From Curtobacterium sp. 9128 (lineage in GTDB: Bacteria > Actinomycetota > Actinomycetes > Actinomycetales > Microbacteriaceae), in contig NZ_VEAF01000004.1 in NCBI RefSeq assembly GCF_007673775.1, positions 487,133-551,132 on the forward strand: a stretch of DNA of 64,000 nt, in the 5' to 3' direction. Made by a program: the position numbers and the translations under genes. Positions 36,882 through 46,164 of this stretch are shown here, one piece after another. The notes below the pieces were generated by a model. That model worked only from the letters and a program-made list of their open reading frames with translations, was not told where the DNA came from and ran no database searches. Numbering within the stretch: the stretch's first letter is position 1; each line of letters opens with the position of its first letter.

Positions 36882-38196
36882 GCGGACTCGGCGGCTGCGG
36901 AGCGTCCGCGCGAGGACGACGGCGGCGGCGGTCGTGCTGGTGTCCGCCGCGCTCCTGGTCGGGTCCGCCGCGTTCGTGGTCGTGCTCCGGCTCGTGCTCG
37001 TCGACGGCGTGCGGGCGACCGCGGAGAGCGGGCTGGAGCAGGCCTCGGCACGCGTCGAGTCGGACGGCGCGGCGGCGGTGGACGGCTACGACGACGTCCT
37101 CGTGCAGGTCATCGACCGGGACGGCCGGGTGGTCGCGCACGGTGACGATGCGGACGCGCCGGCACTCTCCACCGACGACGGGCGTCGGTGGACACGCGAC
37201 GGGGAGCGGTGGCTGCTCGTCTCGGACGACGTCGACCTGCCGGACGGTACCGAGGCGACGGTCGTGTTCGGTTCGTCGCTGGAGTCCTCCGACACGGCGA
37301 CCGCTGCGGCGGGGACGCTGCTCGCGCTCGGGGTGCCCGTGCTGGTCGCGCTGATGGGCATCGGGACGTGGATCGTCGTCGGGCGCGCACTGCGGCCCGT
37401 CGAGCGCATCCGCGCCGCGGTCGACGCGGTCGGGGGTGACGTCCGCGGATCCCGTGTCGACGTCCCCGACACCGGTGACGAGGTCGCGCGGCTCGCCGCC
37501 ACGATGAACGGGATGCTGACGCGCCTGGAACGGTCGGCGGCCTCGCAGCGTCGGTTCGTCGCGGACGCCTCCCACGAGCTGCGGTCGCCGATCGCCTCGG
37601 CCCGCCAGCACGCGTCGGTCGCGCTCGCGTACCCGGATCGGCTCGCGGCCGGGGAGCTCGCCGAGGTCGTCCTCGCCGAGAACGACCGGCTCGCCGGCCT
37701 CGTGGACGGGCTCCTGGTGTTGTCGACGCTCGACGAACGCGGGGTCGTCGGCACGCGTCCGGTCGACCTCGACGACCTGGCGTTCGCCGAGGTCGCCCGG
37801 ATCCGGGCGGCGGCGGTCGTGGCGGTCGACGGGTCCGCCGTCGGGGCCGCACGGGTGCTCGGCGACGAGCGGATGCTCGCCCGGGTGGTGCGGAACCTCG
37901 TCGACAACGCCGTCCGGCACGCCGCGTCCCGCATCGCGATCGGGGTCCGGCAGGAGGCCGCGACCGCGGTGCTCACGGTGGAGGACGACGGCTCCGGCAT
38001 CCCGGCGAGCGAGCGGGAGCGGGTCTTCGACCGCTTCGTGCGGCTGGACGAGGGCCGGAGCCGTGACGCGGGTGGATCGGGACTCGGGCTCGCGATCGTC
38101 CGTGACGTGCTGACGGCGCACGGTGGTTCGGTCGCGGTCGACGACTCGCCGCTCGGAGGCGCACGGTTCGTCGTCCGCATCGCACTCGGCGGGTGA
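36874..38196 (+). CDS. Sensor histidine kinase, partner of the upstream regulator
   Basis: A 440-residue kinase: first transmembrane helix at about 18-42, a short extracytoplasmic sensor of about 100 residues, second helix near 148-170, HAMP domain, H-box VADASHELRSPIASARQHA with His near 234, and ATPase motifs NLVDNAVRH, EDDGSGIP and GGSGLGLAIV. The eight-base overlap with the regulator gene supports a cognate pair. The signal is unknown. Confidence 0.93.
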   Translation: MPERTRRLRSVRARTTAAAVVLVSAALLVGSAAFVVVLRLVLVDGVRATAESGLEQASARVESDGAAAVDGYDDVLVQVIDRDGRVVAHGDDADAPALSTDDGRRWTRDGERWLLVSDDVDLPDGTEATVVFGSSLESSDTATAAAGTLLALGVPVLVALMGIGTWIVVGRALRPVERIRAAVDAVGGDVRGSRVDVPDTGDEVARLAATMNGMLTRLERSAASQRRFVADASHELRSPIASARQHASVALAYPDRLAAGELAEVVLAENDRLAGLVDGLLVLSTLDERGVVGTRPVDLDDLAFAEVARIRAAAVVAVDGSAVGAARVLGDERMLARVVRNLVDNAVRHAASRIAIGVRQEAATAVLTVEDDGSGIPASERERVFDRFVRLDEGRSRDAGGSGLGLAIVRDVLTAHGGSVAVDDSPLGGARFVVRIALGG

Positions 38197-38204
38197 TCAG
38201 CGGG

Positions 38205-38245
38205 CTTCAGGTCTGCTTCAGCACCCCCTGGCGAGGCTGTGTCCC
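38205..38245 (+). promoter_or_regulatory. Direct-repeat operator and leaderless promoter of the PepSY gene
   Basis: CTTCAG at 38205-38210 and 38216-38221 (11-base period), eleven bases, then GAGGCT at 38233-38238 as -10 and seven bases to the ATG. It copies the layout at 36164, marking this gene as a target of the adjacent regulator. Confidence 0.65.
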
Positions 38246-38854
38246 ATGAACAGCACCGACACGTCCCGCATCCGCCGTACCGCCGTCTCCGCCGCCGTCC
38301 TGATCGTCGGCGCACTCACCGTGGCGGGGTGTTCGGGAGGACCCGATGCTGCCGGACCCGGCTCCGCTGCGTCCGGGACCGCCGTGCCGACGACGGACGC
38401 GACGACCGCCGCGGCCACGAACGACGCACTCCGCGCCGCCGCCGCGACCGCCCGTGACGCGGTCGGGTCGGGAACGGTCGTCGCCGTCGAGCAGGAGCAG
38501 GGCGGGGCAGCGTGGGAGGTGCTGGTCGTGACGGCCGACCAGGTCGAGCACGAGGTCCACACGAACGCCGCGGGCTCGGCGACCACGGGCACTCCGGTGA
38601 CGGACGGCACGGACGTCGATGACCGTGCCGAGCACCAGCGGTTCGTGGACGCGGCGGCGATCGACGTCGACGAGGCCGTGGGGCGGCTGCACGACGTCGT
38701 GGCGGGGTCGGTCACCGAGCTCGGACTCGACGACCACGCCGGCACGGTCGTCTGGGAGGGGGACGTCCGTGACGCCGCCGGGACGAAGCACAGCGTGCGG
38801 ATCGACGCCGGGTCGGGCGACGTCGTGACGAACGTCGTCGACACCGACGACTGA
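38246..38854 (+). CDS. PepSY domain-containing lipoprotein
   Basis: A 202-residue lipoprotein with lipobox VAGC (Cys29) and a Thr/Ala-rich linker. Two PepSY-like halves follow: AAAATARDAVGSGTVVAVEQEQGGAAWEVLVVT and FVDAAAIDVDEAVGRLHDVVAGSV with WEGDVRDAAGTKHSVRIDAGSGDVV. PepSY lipoproteins are common outputs of, or accessories to, envelope two-component systems. The promoter shares its operator with the two-component operon upstream. Confidence 0.9.
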   Translation: MNSTDTSRIRRTAVSAAVLIVGALTVAGCSGGPDAAGPGSAASGTAVPTTDATTAAATNDALRAAAATARDAVGSGTVVAVEQEQGGAAWEVLVVTADQVEHEVHTNAAGSATTGTPVTDGTDVDDRAEHQRFVDAAAIDVDEAVGRLHDVVAGSVTELGLDDHAGTVVWEGDVRDAAGTKHSVRIDAGSGDVVTNVVDTDD

Positions 38855-39427
38855 TCAGGGGAGCCGGAGCCCCGCGATCAGGACGTCGAGCAGGCGTCCG
38901 GCCTGGCCGGGGTCGTCGGCGTCGCGCGTCGACAGCAGGACCCCGACCAGCGCGGCCGTGACGTCGTCGGCGGCGACGCCGGCCCGCAGCGTGCCGTCGG
39001 CGCGTCCGGCGTCGAGGAACCGCGCCACCACGGCGTTCACCCGTTCCCGGGTGTGCGCGGTCTCCGCCGCCCCCCGGATCGCACCGACCCGGACGGTCTC
39101 GGCCATGCCGTGCTTCGTCGCGACGAATGCGGCGTAGTGGTCGGCGAAGGCCCGCAGTGCTCGGTCGGCTGGTTGCGCCGCGAGGAGCTCGTCGACCGTG
39201 TCGAGGACCGTGTCGAGCTCGACGGCGTACACCGCGGCGACGAGGTCCTGCCGCGTCGGGAACGCGCGGTAGAGCGTCCCGATCCCGACCCCGGCCGCGC
39301 GGGCGATCGCCTCGAGCGAGGCGTCCTCGCCCGTGGTGGTGAAGGCTGCTCGGGCCGCTCGGACGAGCGCCTCCCGATTCCGGGCGGCATCCGCCCGTGG
39401 GCGGCGTGGCGTGGTGGGGGTGGACAA
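38855..39427 (-). CDS. TetR family transcriptional regulator
   Basis: A 190-residue repressor with the N-terminal HTH AARAAFTTTGEDASLEAIARAAGVGIGTLYRAFPTRQDLVAAVY and a helical ligand domain. The TTG start at 39427 is the only start before the HTH; its ribosome binding site (GGAGG) is part of the palindromic operator just upstream. It is divergent from the aldo/keto reductase gene and probably represses both. Stop codon abuts the PepSY gene stop. Confidence 0.9.
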   Translation of the reverse strand: MSTPTTPRRPRADAARNREALVRAARAAFTTTGEDASLEAIARAAGVGIGTLYRAFPTRQDLVAAVYAVELDTVLDTVDELLAAQPADRALRAFADHYAAFVATKHGMAETVRVGAIRGAAETAHTRERVNAVVARFLDAGRADGTLRAGVAADDVTAALVGVLLSTRDADDPGQAGRLLDVLIAGLRLP

Positions 39428-39429
39428 AG

Positions 39430-39475
39430 CGGAGGTTCCTCCGGTTATGCTGAGCAGGTGCGGAGGTCCCTCCGC
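39430..39475. promoter_or_regulatory. Twin palindromic TetR operators in a divergent promoter
   Basis: CGGAGG-TT-CCTCCG at 39430-39443 and CGGAGG-TC-CCTCCG at 39461-39474 are 31 bases apart, three helical turns. TATGCT at 39446-39451, between them, is a plausible -10 for the aldo/keto reductase gene. Confidence 0.8.
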
Positions 39476-39502
39476 TTCGGCTCGACCCTACCGGAGGACC
39501 CC

Positions 39503-40381
39503 ATGACGACCACCCTCGACGCCGGACGACTCGGCAGCCGCGACGTCGCCCGCATCGGCTACGGCGCGATGGCACTGGAGCGGTTCGAGCACGACCGCGT
39601 GGCAGGGGTGCGACTGCTCCACCGTGCTGCCGAGCTCGGCGTCGACCACGTCGACACCGCCGACTTCTACGGGGACGGCGTCGCGAACGACCTGATCCGT
39701 CAGGCGTTCGGCGACTCCGACGCCGTCACGGTCGTCAGCAAGGTCGGCGCCGTCCGCGTCGACGCGCCGGTGCCCCTCGTGCTCGCGCAGCGGCCCGAGG
39801 AGCTCCGGGCACAGGTGCACGCCAACCTGGTCAGCCTCGGCCGTGACCGCATCGACGTCGTCAACCTCCGCCGTGCCGACGCCGGGCCGGGTCTCCGCGC
39901 GGAGGGGGACCAGGTCGTCGACCTCGACGACCAGCTCGCCGCGATGGTTGCGCTCCGCGACGAGGGGCTCATCGGCGGCATCGGGCTCAGCGCGGTCACG
40001 GCGGACGTCCTCCGGCGTGCCCTGCCCGCCGGGATCGTCTGCGTGCAGAACGCGTACTCGCTCGTCTCCCGTGCGTCCGAGGACCTGCTGCGGGTCTGCG
40101 TGGCCGAGGGCGTCGCCTGGGTGCCGTTCTTCCCCCTCGGCGGAGCGTTCCCGGGTTCGGCGAAGGTCGGCACGGACCCGGCGGTGCTGCGCATCGCGAC
40201 GGCGATCGGTGCCACGCCCGCGCAGGTCGGCCTGGCCTGGCTGCTCGGGCACGCGCCGAACGTGCTGCTCATCCCCGGGACGGCGAGCACCGCACACCTC
40301 GAGGAGAACGTCGCCGCGGGGGACGTGACGCTCGACGCGACACAGACGGCAGCCCTCGACGCGGTGTGGGAGCAGCGGTGA
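39503..40381 (+). CDS. Aldo/keto reductase family oxidoreductase
   Basis: A 292-residue NAD(P)H-dependent reductase fold. Catalytic Asp51, Tyr56 (DTADFYGDG) and Lys80 (VVSKVG) are present, but where the tetrad His is expected the sequence reads VVNLRRADAG, a variant seen in a subgroup of the family. GGAGG stands seven bases before the ATG. Its promoter is flanked by TetR operators, so expression is likely induced by a small molecule. Substrate unknown. Confidence 0.9.
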   Translation: MTTTLDAGRLGSRDVARIGYGAMALERFEHDRVAGVRLLHRAAELGVDHVDTADFYGDGVANDLIRQAFGDSDAVTVVSKVGAVRVDAPVPLVLAQRPEELRAQVHANLVSLGRDRIDVVNLRRADAGPGLRAEGDQVVDLDDQLAAMVALRDEGLIGGIGLSAVTADVLRRALPAGIVCVQNAYSLVSRASEDLLRVCVAEGVAWVPFFPLGGAFPGSAKVGTDPAVLRIATAIGATPAQVGLAWLLGHAPNVLLIPGTASTAHLEENVAAGDVTLDATQTAALDAVWEQR

Positions 40382-40391
40382 CGCCCGCCGG

Positions 40392-40697
40392 TCAGCTCGC
40401 GGCCGGTGCCGGTTCGCCGAGTGCGCGACGGAGCGCCTGCGCCGCGAGGTGCTCGTCCGACGTGTCGAGCAGGACCCGGTAGGTGTCGTCCGGGGCGAGG
40501 AACTCCACGCACACGGCGTCGAAGTCGCACGGCTCGATGCGCCACCCGCGGACCGCGTCCATCGGGACCGTCGTCAGGGCGTCCCGCTCGTAGCTCGTCT
40601 CGGCGTGCACCCGGTCGGCGTAGACGCGCACACGGCCGAAGCTGCCGCGCCAGGAGAGCTGGAGGTCGAGTCGGGGAGATGCAGTGAGGTCCGGCAC
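40392..40697 (-). CDS. Uncharacterised 101-residue protein
   Basis: A short soluble protein with a beta-rich middle (SFGRVRVYADRVHAETSY, then VRGWRIEPCDFDAVCVEFL and TYRVLLDTSDEHLAAQALRRAL), ending in one helix. The layout recalls small PH-like folds, but I cannot name a family. GTG start. It is convergent with the aldo/keto reductase gene, ten bases away. Confidence 0.65.
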   Translation of the reverse strand: MPDLTASPRLDLQLSWRGSFGRVRVYADRVHAETSYERDALTTVPMDAVRGWRIEPCDFDAVCVEFLAPDDTYRVLLDTSDEHLAAQALRRALGEPAPAAS

Positions 40698-40769
40698 CCG
40701 CTGATGCTACCGACGGGTGCCGGACCTCTCGACGTCACCGGGACGTCCGGTCGCGCGATCTGGACAGGA

Positions 40770-42311
40770 TCAGCGGTGGTCGTCCTCGTCACCGGGGCGT
40801 CGGACCTGCTTCGCCGGGTCGCGACCCGTGATCGGGTAGGGGCCGGTGACGCCCTCGCGGAGCGAGGCGATGCGGAGGATGCGGTCACGCTGCAGGAACC
40901 AGCCGACGACGAGGAGCGGGATGACGATCACGAGGGACGCGATCGTGTACGTCCCGACGGGGTAGTCGATCGCCATGAGCACGATGACCGACGCGAGGAA
41001 CGCGAGCGTCAACCACGAGGTCACCGGCGCACCGGGGAGCTTGAACGTCGGCTCCTTCGCCAGCCCCTGCTTCGCCCAGCTGCGCAGCCGCATCTGGCAG
41101 AGGATGATCGTGCCCCACGCCGTGATGATGCCGAGGCTCGCGATGTTCAGGGCGATCTCGAACGCCTGGCTGGGGACGAAGTAGTTGAGCACGACACCGG
41201 CGACGGTGAACGCCGCGGTGAGGAGGATGCCGGCGTACGGCACGCCGCCGCGGGTCATCTTCGTCGTCCACTTCGGTGCCGACCCGTTCATGCCCATCGA
41301 GTGCAGCGCACGGCCGGTGGAGTACAGCCCGGCGTTCAGCGACGACAGCGCTGCCGTCAGCACGACGAAGTTCATGATCGACCCGACGACGGTACCGACC
41401 TGCGGGTTGCCGATCGACGAGAAGAACGTCACGAACGGGCTCTCACCCTCCTTGTACGCCGTGTAGGGGAGCAGGAGCGAGAGCAGGATGATCGAGCCGA
41501 CGTAGAACACCGCGATGCGGAGGACCACCGAGTTGATCGCCCGCGGGATGACCTTCTCGGTGTTCTGCGTCTCGCCGGACGCCGTGCCGACGAGCTCGAT
41601 CGCCGCGTAGGCGAAGACGACGCCCTGGACGACGAGCACGGTGGGCAGCAGGCCGTTCGGCAGCAGGCCGCCGTGGTCGGACCAGATCGAGAAGCCCGTC
41701 TGCACGGTCTGTCCGCCGGCCTCGACCGGGAACGCCCAGATGAGCCAGATGAGGGCGATGACGAGGAACGCCACGAGGGCGGCGACCTTGATGATCGCGA
41801 ACCAGAACTCCAGCTCACCGAAGACCTTCACCGCGACCATGTTGGCGGCGAGGACGACGAGCAGCGCGATGAGCGCGAGCAGCCACTGCGGCGCGGCGGT
41901 GAACGCCGACCAGTACTTCAGGTAGACGGCGACGGCGGTGGTGTCGACGATCGAGGTCATCGCCCAGTTGAGGAAGTACATCCAGCCGGCGGCGTAGGCG
42001 AACTTCTCGCCGTAGAACTCCCGCGCGTAGGAGATGAACGACCCCGACGAGGGGCGGTGCAGCACGAGCTCGCCGAGCGCCCGCAGGATGAAGAACGCGA
42101 ACACGCCCGCGATCAGGTACACCACGGCGAGGGCCGGTCCGGCGGTGTGCAGTCGCCCACCGGCACCGAGGAAGAGCCCCGTGCCGATCGCACCGCCGAT
42201 GGCGATCATCTGCAGCTGGCGGGGCTTCAGACCGTGCTGGTACCCCTCCTGCTCGTGCGAGAAGTCGTTGGCGGGGGAGCGTTCCACCCCGGTGTCGTTC
42301 TGCGCTGTCAT
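40770..42311 (-). CDS. Amino acid permease (APC/AAT family)
   Basis: A 513-residue transporter with 12 helices. The N-terminus has [24 protein letters not shown], the substrate-binding signature of the amino acid transporter family, then [28 protein letters not shown]. It ends in a soluble charged tail. It takes up an amino acid with protons; the specificity cannot be told (close relatives carry D-serine/alanine/glycine, GABA or lysine). It is divergent from the MscS gene. Confidence 0.92.
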   Translation of the reverse strand: MTAQNDTGVERSPANDFSHEQEGYQHGLKPRQLQMIAIGGAIGTGLFLGAGGRLHTAGPALAVVYLIAGVFAFFILRALGELVLHRPSSGSFISYAREFYGEKFAYAAGWMYFLNWAMTSIVDTTAVAVYLKYWSAFTAAPQWLLALIALLVVLAANMVAVKVFGELEFWFAIIKVAALVAFLVIALIWLIWAFPVEAGGQTVQTGFSIWSDHGGLLPNGLLPTVLVVQGVVFAYAAIELVGTASGETQNTEKVIPRAINSVVLRIAVFYVGSIILLSLLLPYTAYKEGESPFVTFFSSIGNPQVGTVVGSIMNFVVLTAALSSLNAGLYSTGRALHSMGMNGSAPKWTTKMTRGGVPYAGILLTAAFTVAGVVLNYFVPSQAFEIALNIASLGIITAWGTIILCQMRLRSWAKQGLAKEPTFKLPGAPVTSWLTLAFLASVIVLMAIDYPVGTYTIASLVIVIPLLVVGWFLQRDRILRIASLREGVTGPYPITGRDPAKQVRRPGDEDDHR

Positions 42312-42401
42312 GCGCGACACGCTACAGCCGGCAGCGGATCGGCGTGGCCGACACATGCCGGTGGCTGGCAACCGACCCCGCTCGGTTGGTTGCATGGAGG
42401 G

Positions 42402-43562
42402 ATGGACATCCTCATCCGACTCCTCGTCTCGACCGGGTTCGCCCTGCTCCTGACCGCGGTCGCCTCGCTCGTCCTGCACCTCGTCTTCCGCGCGATCGGT
42501 CGCCGCGAACGCTGGGCCGTCGCCCTGTCCAGGCGGACCAAGCACCCGACCAGGACGATGCTGCTCGTCGCGTCGCTGTGGGCCGCGTTCGCGTCCTCGG
42601 TCCCGCACGCCGAGGCCTACGGCTGGCGCGGCACCGTGTCCCACGTCTTCCTCGTCGCCACGATCGGCGTCGGAACCTGGTTGGCGTGTGCACTCGCGGT
42701 CTTCCTCGAGAGCCTCGGGCTGCACAAGTACCGCGTCGACGTGCCCGACAACCGGGTCGCGCGGCGGATCCACACCCAGGTCCTCATCCTGCGCCGCCTC
42801 ACCGTCGCCGTGCTCGTCATCATCGGCGTCGGTGCGATCCTGCTCACCTTCCCCGGCGTGGAGGCCGCCGGTGCGAGCGTCCTCGCCTCGGCCGGGCTCA
42901 TCTCGGTGATCGCCGGACTCGCGGCGCAGTCGACCCTCGGCAACGTGTTCGCGGGCATGCAGCTGGCGTTCTCCGGGTCGATCCGGGTGGACGACGTCGT
43001 CGTGGTCGAGCAGCAGTGGGGTCGGATCGAGGAGATCACCCTCACCTACGTCGTCGTGCACCTGTGGGACGACCGTCGGTTCGTGCTGCCGTCGACGTAC
43101 TTCACGTCGACGCCGTTCGAGAACTGGACCAGGACCGGCAGCGAACTGCTCGGCGCGGTCGAGTTCGACCTCGACTGGCGGGTGAGCCCCGCGGACATGC
43201 GCGCCGAGCTCGACCGGATCCTCGCCACGTCGACGATCTGGGACCAGCGCGTGAAGGTCCTGCAGGTGACGGACGCCGTCTCCGGCCTGGTCCGGGTCCG
43301 GATCCTGGTGAGCGCGCCGGACGCCGGCGGCCTGTTCGACCTGCGGTGTTACGTGCGGGAGGAGATGGTCGAGTGGATCCAGCGCACGCATCCCGACGCA
43401 CTGCCCATCCAGCGCGTGCAGCTCTCGGAGCCGAACGCCCCGACGCCCCGGCGGCCGCGTTCCGCGGAGGAGGACTCCTCGTTGTTCCGCGAGGGCGACG
43501 AGCGCTCCGCGCTCTTCACGGGGCCGATGCAGACGGCGCACGTCCCGCGGTCCGAGCAGTAG
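42402..43562 (+). CDS. MscS family mechanosensitive ion channel
   Basis: A 386-residue channel with four transmembrane helices and the pore region [34 protein letters not shown], the Ala/Gly-rich TM3 typical of MscS, followed by the beta-domain ([25 protein letters not shown]) and [17 protein letters not shown]. The C-terminal tail is charged. It releases solutes on osmotic downshock. ATG start with GGAGGG upstream. Confidence 0.93.
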   Translation: MDILIRLLVSTGFALLLTAVASLVLHLVFRAIGRRERWAVALSRRTKHPTRTMLLVASLWAAFASSVPHAEAYGWRGTVSHVFLVATIGVGTWLACALAVFLESLGLHKYRVDVPDNRVARRIHTQVLILRRLTVAVLVIIGVGAILLTFPGVEAAGASVLASAGLISVIAGLAAQSTLGNVFAGMQLAFSGSIRVDDVVVVEQQWGRIEEITLTYVVVHLWDDRRFVLPSTYFTSTPFENWTRTGSELLGAVEFDLDWRVSPADMRAELDRILATSTIWDQRVKVLQVTDAVSGLVRVRILVSAPDAGGLFDLRCYVREEMVEWIQRTHPDALPIQRVQLSEPNAPTPRRPRSAEEDSSLFREGDERSALFTGPMQTAHVPRSEQ

Positions 43563-43603
43563 GCGGTCTCGAGACCGCCGACGCGGACACCAGCGGTCAG
43601 ACC

Positions 43604-43649
43604 GCAGACGGGAGGCCCGGTGCCAGCTGGCACCGGGCCTCCCGTCTGC
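43604..43649. terminator. Perfect 46-base palindrome (family member)
   Basis: The two 23-base halves are exact reverse complements with no loop. The arm contains GACGGGAGGCCCGGTGCC. It lies between convergent genes (MscS and the small protein) and is the most perfect member of the family. Confidence 0.85.
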
Positions 43650-43666
43650 ATGATGGTCCGCCCAGC

Positions 43667-43858
43667 TCACGGCTGCCGCGCGCGGACGGCGCGGTCGTCC
43701 TCGACGACCGTCCCGATCGCGACGATCGTCGTGGCCAGCCACGCAACCCACGTCAGGGCGAGGCGCCAGTCGCGCGGCCCCCGCCTGGTGGTCTGCAGCA
43801 CGCTGTAGCCGCTGAAGACCGAACTCCACACCGCACCGTTGAACAAGAACTTGCGCAC
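43667..43858 (-). CDS. Small membrane protein
   Basis: A 63-residue protein with two weak hydrophobic segments (about 5-20 and 33-50) and a charged tail ([13 protein letters not shown]). A strong AGGAGGA ribosome binding site stands six bases before the GTG, which makes the gene credible despite its size. I do not recognise it. Confidence 0.65.
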   Translation of the reverse strand: MRKFLFNGAVWSSVFSGYSVLQTTRRGPRDWRLALTWVAWLATTIVAIGTVVEDDRAVRARQP

Positions 43859-43944
43859 GGTTTCCTCCTGTCGTCGTCTCCGCCCACGCTACTGGTCTGT
43901 ACATTGGAGCGCCGCTCGTTGCGGTCGCTCACGGAGGAGTTGCT

Positions 43945-45096
43945 GTGCGTCAAGCCGTCATCGGTGCAGTGCTGTTGGTCGTCGGCGCCGTGTGCGTCGC
44001 GCTCGGACTGCTGCCGGTCCCCGACCTCGCCGAGCTCGCCGGCCGCGTCGTCCCGGTGCTCGGATTCGTCCTGGGGCTCACGATCGTGTCCGAGCTCGCG
44101 GCCGACGCCGGGGTCTTCGACCGGCTCGCCGACGTCGCCGCACGGGTCGGCGGTGGACGGACGATCGGGCTCTGGGGCGCCGTCGTGGTGCTCGCCGTGC
44201 TCTGCACCGTGTTCCTGTCCATCGACACCACCGCGGTGCTCCTCACCCCGATCGTGATCGCGCTCGCGCGTCGCGTCGGCCTGCCGCCCATGCCGTTCGC
44301 GCTCACCACGGTGTGGCTGGCGAACACGGCGTCCCTGCTCCTGCCGGTGTCGAACCTCACCAACCTGCTCGCCGTCGACCGGATCGGGCTCGACGGGCCG
44401 CTGCCCTTCGCCGGCCTGATGGTGTGGGCGGCGCTCGCGGGCGTCGTGGTCCCGTGCGCCGTGCTGCTCGTGGTGTTCCGCGGCAAGCTCTTCGGCCGGT
44501 ACACCCCGGTGGCAATCCGGAAGCCCGCCGACCCGGTGTTCTTCGGCGCCGCCTCGGTCGTGCTCGTCGCGCTCGTCATCGCGCTCACCGCCGGCGTCAC
44601 CGTGTGGATCGCCGCGCTCGCGGCAGCCCTCGTGCTCGTCGTGGTCGCGGCGTTCCGGGCTCCCGGCGAGCTCCGACCCTCGCGTGTGCCGTGGTCGACG
44701 CTGGTGTTCGCGGCCGGGCTCTTCGTCGTCGTCGAGACCCTGCACACCACCGGTGTGACCGACCCGGTGGTGCACGCGCTCTCCGGCGGAACCGGCACCG
44801 GGTCGCTGCTGCTGCTCGGCGGTGCCGGCGCGGTGGCCGCGAACGTGATGGACAACCTGCCCGCCTACCTCGTGCTCGAGCCGGCGGCGGGGCACGAGGC
44901 CCTCCGCTACGCGGCGCTGCTCGTCGGCGTCAACGCCGGGTGCCTGATCACCCCGTGGGCCTCCCTCGCGACGCTGCTCTGGCACGCGCGGCTGTCCGCC
45001 GAGGGCATCCACCTGTCGTGGGGGCGCTACATGGCGCTCGGCTGCGTCGTGGCACCGCTCACGGTGGTCGCCGCCGTCCTCGCGCTCCGGCTGTAG
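43945..45096 (+). CDS. ArsB/CitMHS-type (SLC13/ion transporter superfamily) permease
   Basis: A 383-residue membrane protein with about 10 helices. The repeated re-entrant motifs are VFLSIDTTAVLLTPIVIALARRVG with VWLANTASLLLPVSNLTNLL in the first half, and NVMDNLPAYLVLEPAAG with GVNAGCLITPWASLATLLW in the second, as in the ArsB/NhaD/CitMHS families. The substrate (arsenite, dicarboxylate or sodium) is not evident; no ars genes are nearby. GTG start after GGAGG. Confidence 0.85.
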   Translation: MRQAVIGAVLLVVGAVCVALGLLPVPDLAELAGRVVPVLGFVLGLTIVSELAADAGVFDRLADVAARVGGGRTIGLWGAVVVLAVLCTVFLSIDTTAVLLTPIVIALARRVGLPPMPFALTTVWLANTASLLLPVSNLTNLLAVDRIGLDGPLPFAGLMVWAALAGVVVPCAVLLVVFRGKLFGRYTPVAIRKPADPVFFGAASVVLVALVIALTAGVTVWIAALAAALVLVVVAAFRAPGELRPSRVPWSTLVFAAGLFVVVETLHTTGVTDPVVHALSGGTGTGSLLLLGGAGAVAANVMDNLPAYLVLEPAAGHEALRYAALLVGVNAGCLITPWASLATLLWHARLSAEGIHLSWGRYMALGCVVAPLTVVAAVLALRL

Positions 45097-45114
45097 CCCG
45101 GCGTCGGGCCCCGG

Positions 45115-46086
45115 CTACAGCCAGTCGCGACGCTTGAACGACCGGTAGAGCAGCAGCGACGACACGACGATGAGCGACACCGAGGCGATCAGACCGCCCC
45201 AGTGCCCCTCGCCGGGGAAGGTCACGTTCTGCCCGAAGAACCCCGTGATGGCGGTCGGGATCGCGATGATCGCCGCCCAGCTCGTCACCTTCTTCATGAC
45301 CGTGTTCTGCCGGTTCGACGCCAGGTTGAGGTTGGTGTCCAGCACGCTCGACACCGCGTCCCGGAGCTGCTCGACGGAGTCCGCGATCGACACCAGGTGG
45401 TCCTCGACGTCGCGGAAGTACGGGCGGATGCCGTCGGCGATCGTCTCGGCGTCCCCGTGCAGCAGCGACGCGACGCTGTCCTTCGTCGGGACCACCAGCC
45501 GCCGGACGACGCCCAGGGCCTTCCGGAGCGCGAACGACCGGCGTTGGATCTGCTGCTCGCGCGGGTTGCCGCGCTCGAACAGGTCGTCCTCCAGGTCGTC
45601 GATGGCCCGCTCGATGTCCTCGACGGCGGTCGACGCGTGGTCGACGACCGTGTCGAGCAGGCCCCAGACCAGCCAGGGCACCCCGTGGTCGGCCTGGTCG
45701 GCGTCCGCGTCGAGGCGACGGGCGACCTCGGCGGTGTCGAAGTCCGCCCCGTGGATCGTCACGAGGGCGCGCTCCGTGACGAAGGCCTTCACCTCGTGCG
45801 TGACGAGCGTGCCCGAGGCGTCGCGGCCTCCGACGTCGTAGACCACGAGGAAGAGGCTCTCGCGGTAGCGGTCGAGCTTCGGACGCTGTCCCGGCTCCAG
45901 CGCGTCCTCGACCGCGAGCGCGTGGATGCCGAGTTCCTCCTCGACGTGCTCCAGGTCCGACGCCTCGGGGTCGGTGTAGTCGATCCAGAGGAAGGTGTCC
46001 TCGTCGGCGACCAGGTCGGAGATCTGCTCGACGGGGAAGTCCCGCTCGGCTGCCGATCCGTTGCGCCACGAGCGAGTGCTGACCAT
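45115..46086 (-). CDS. CorA family divalent-cation transporter
   Basis: A 323-residue protein with the long cytosolic N-domain (residues 1 to about 250) and two C-terminal helices. The usual GMN signature after the first helix reads G-Q-N here (ITGFFGQNVTFPG), a substitution known from other actinobacterial CorA-like proteins. It ends with the basic KRRDWL. It probably carries Mg2+ or a related ion. Confidence 0.9.
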   Translation of the reverse strand: MVSTRSWRNGSAAERDFPVEQISDLVADEDTFLWIDYTDPEASDLEHVEEELGIHALAVEDALEPGQRPKLDRYRESLFLVVYDVGGRDASGTLVTHEVKAFVTERALVTIHGADFDTAEVARRLDADADQADHGVPWLVWGLLDTVVDHASTAVEDIERAIDDLEDDLFERGNPREQQIQRRSFALRKALGVVRRLVVPTKDSVASLLHGDAETIADGIRPYFRDVEDHLVSIADSVEQLRDAVSSVLDTNLNLASNRQNTVMKKVTSWAAIIAIPTAITGFFGQNVTFPGEGHWGGLIASVSLIVVSSLLLYRSFKRRDWL

Positions 46087-46164
46087 GCCGGTCAGCCTAG
46101 TGACGCACGGACTGCGCGCCCGCCGGGACGGACCCGGCCGGGCGCGCAGTCCGTACAGGGAGCG

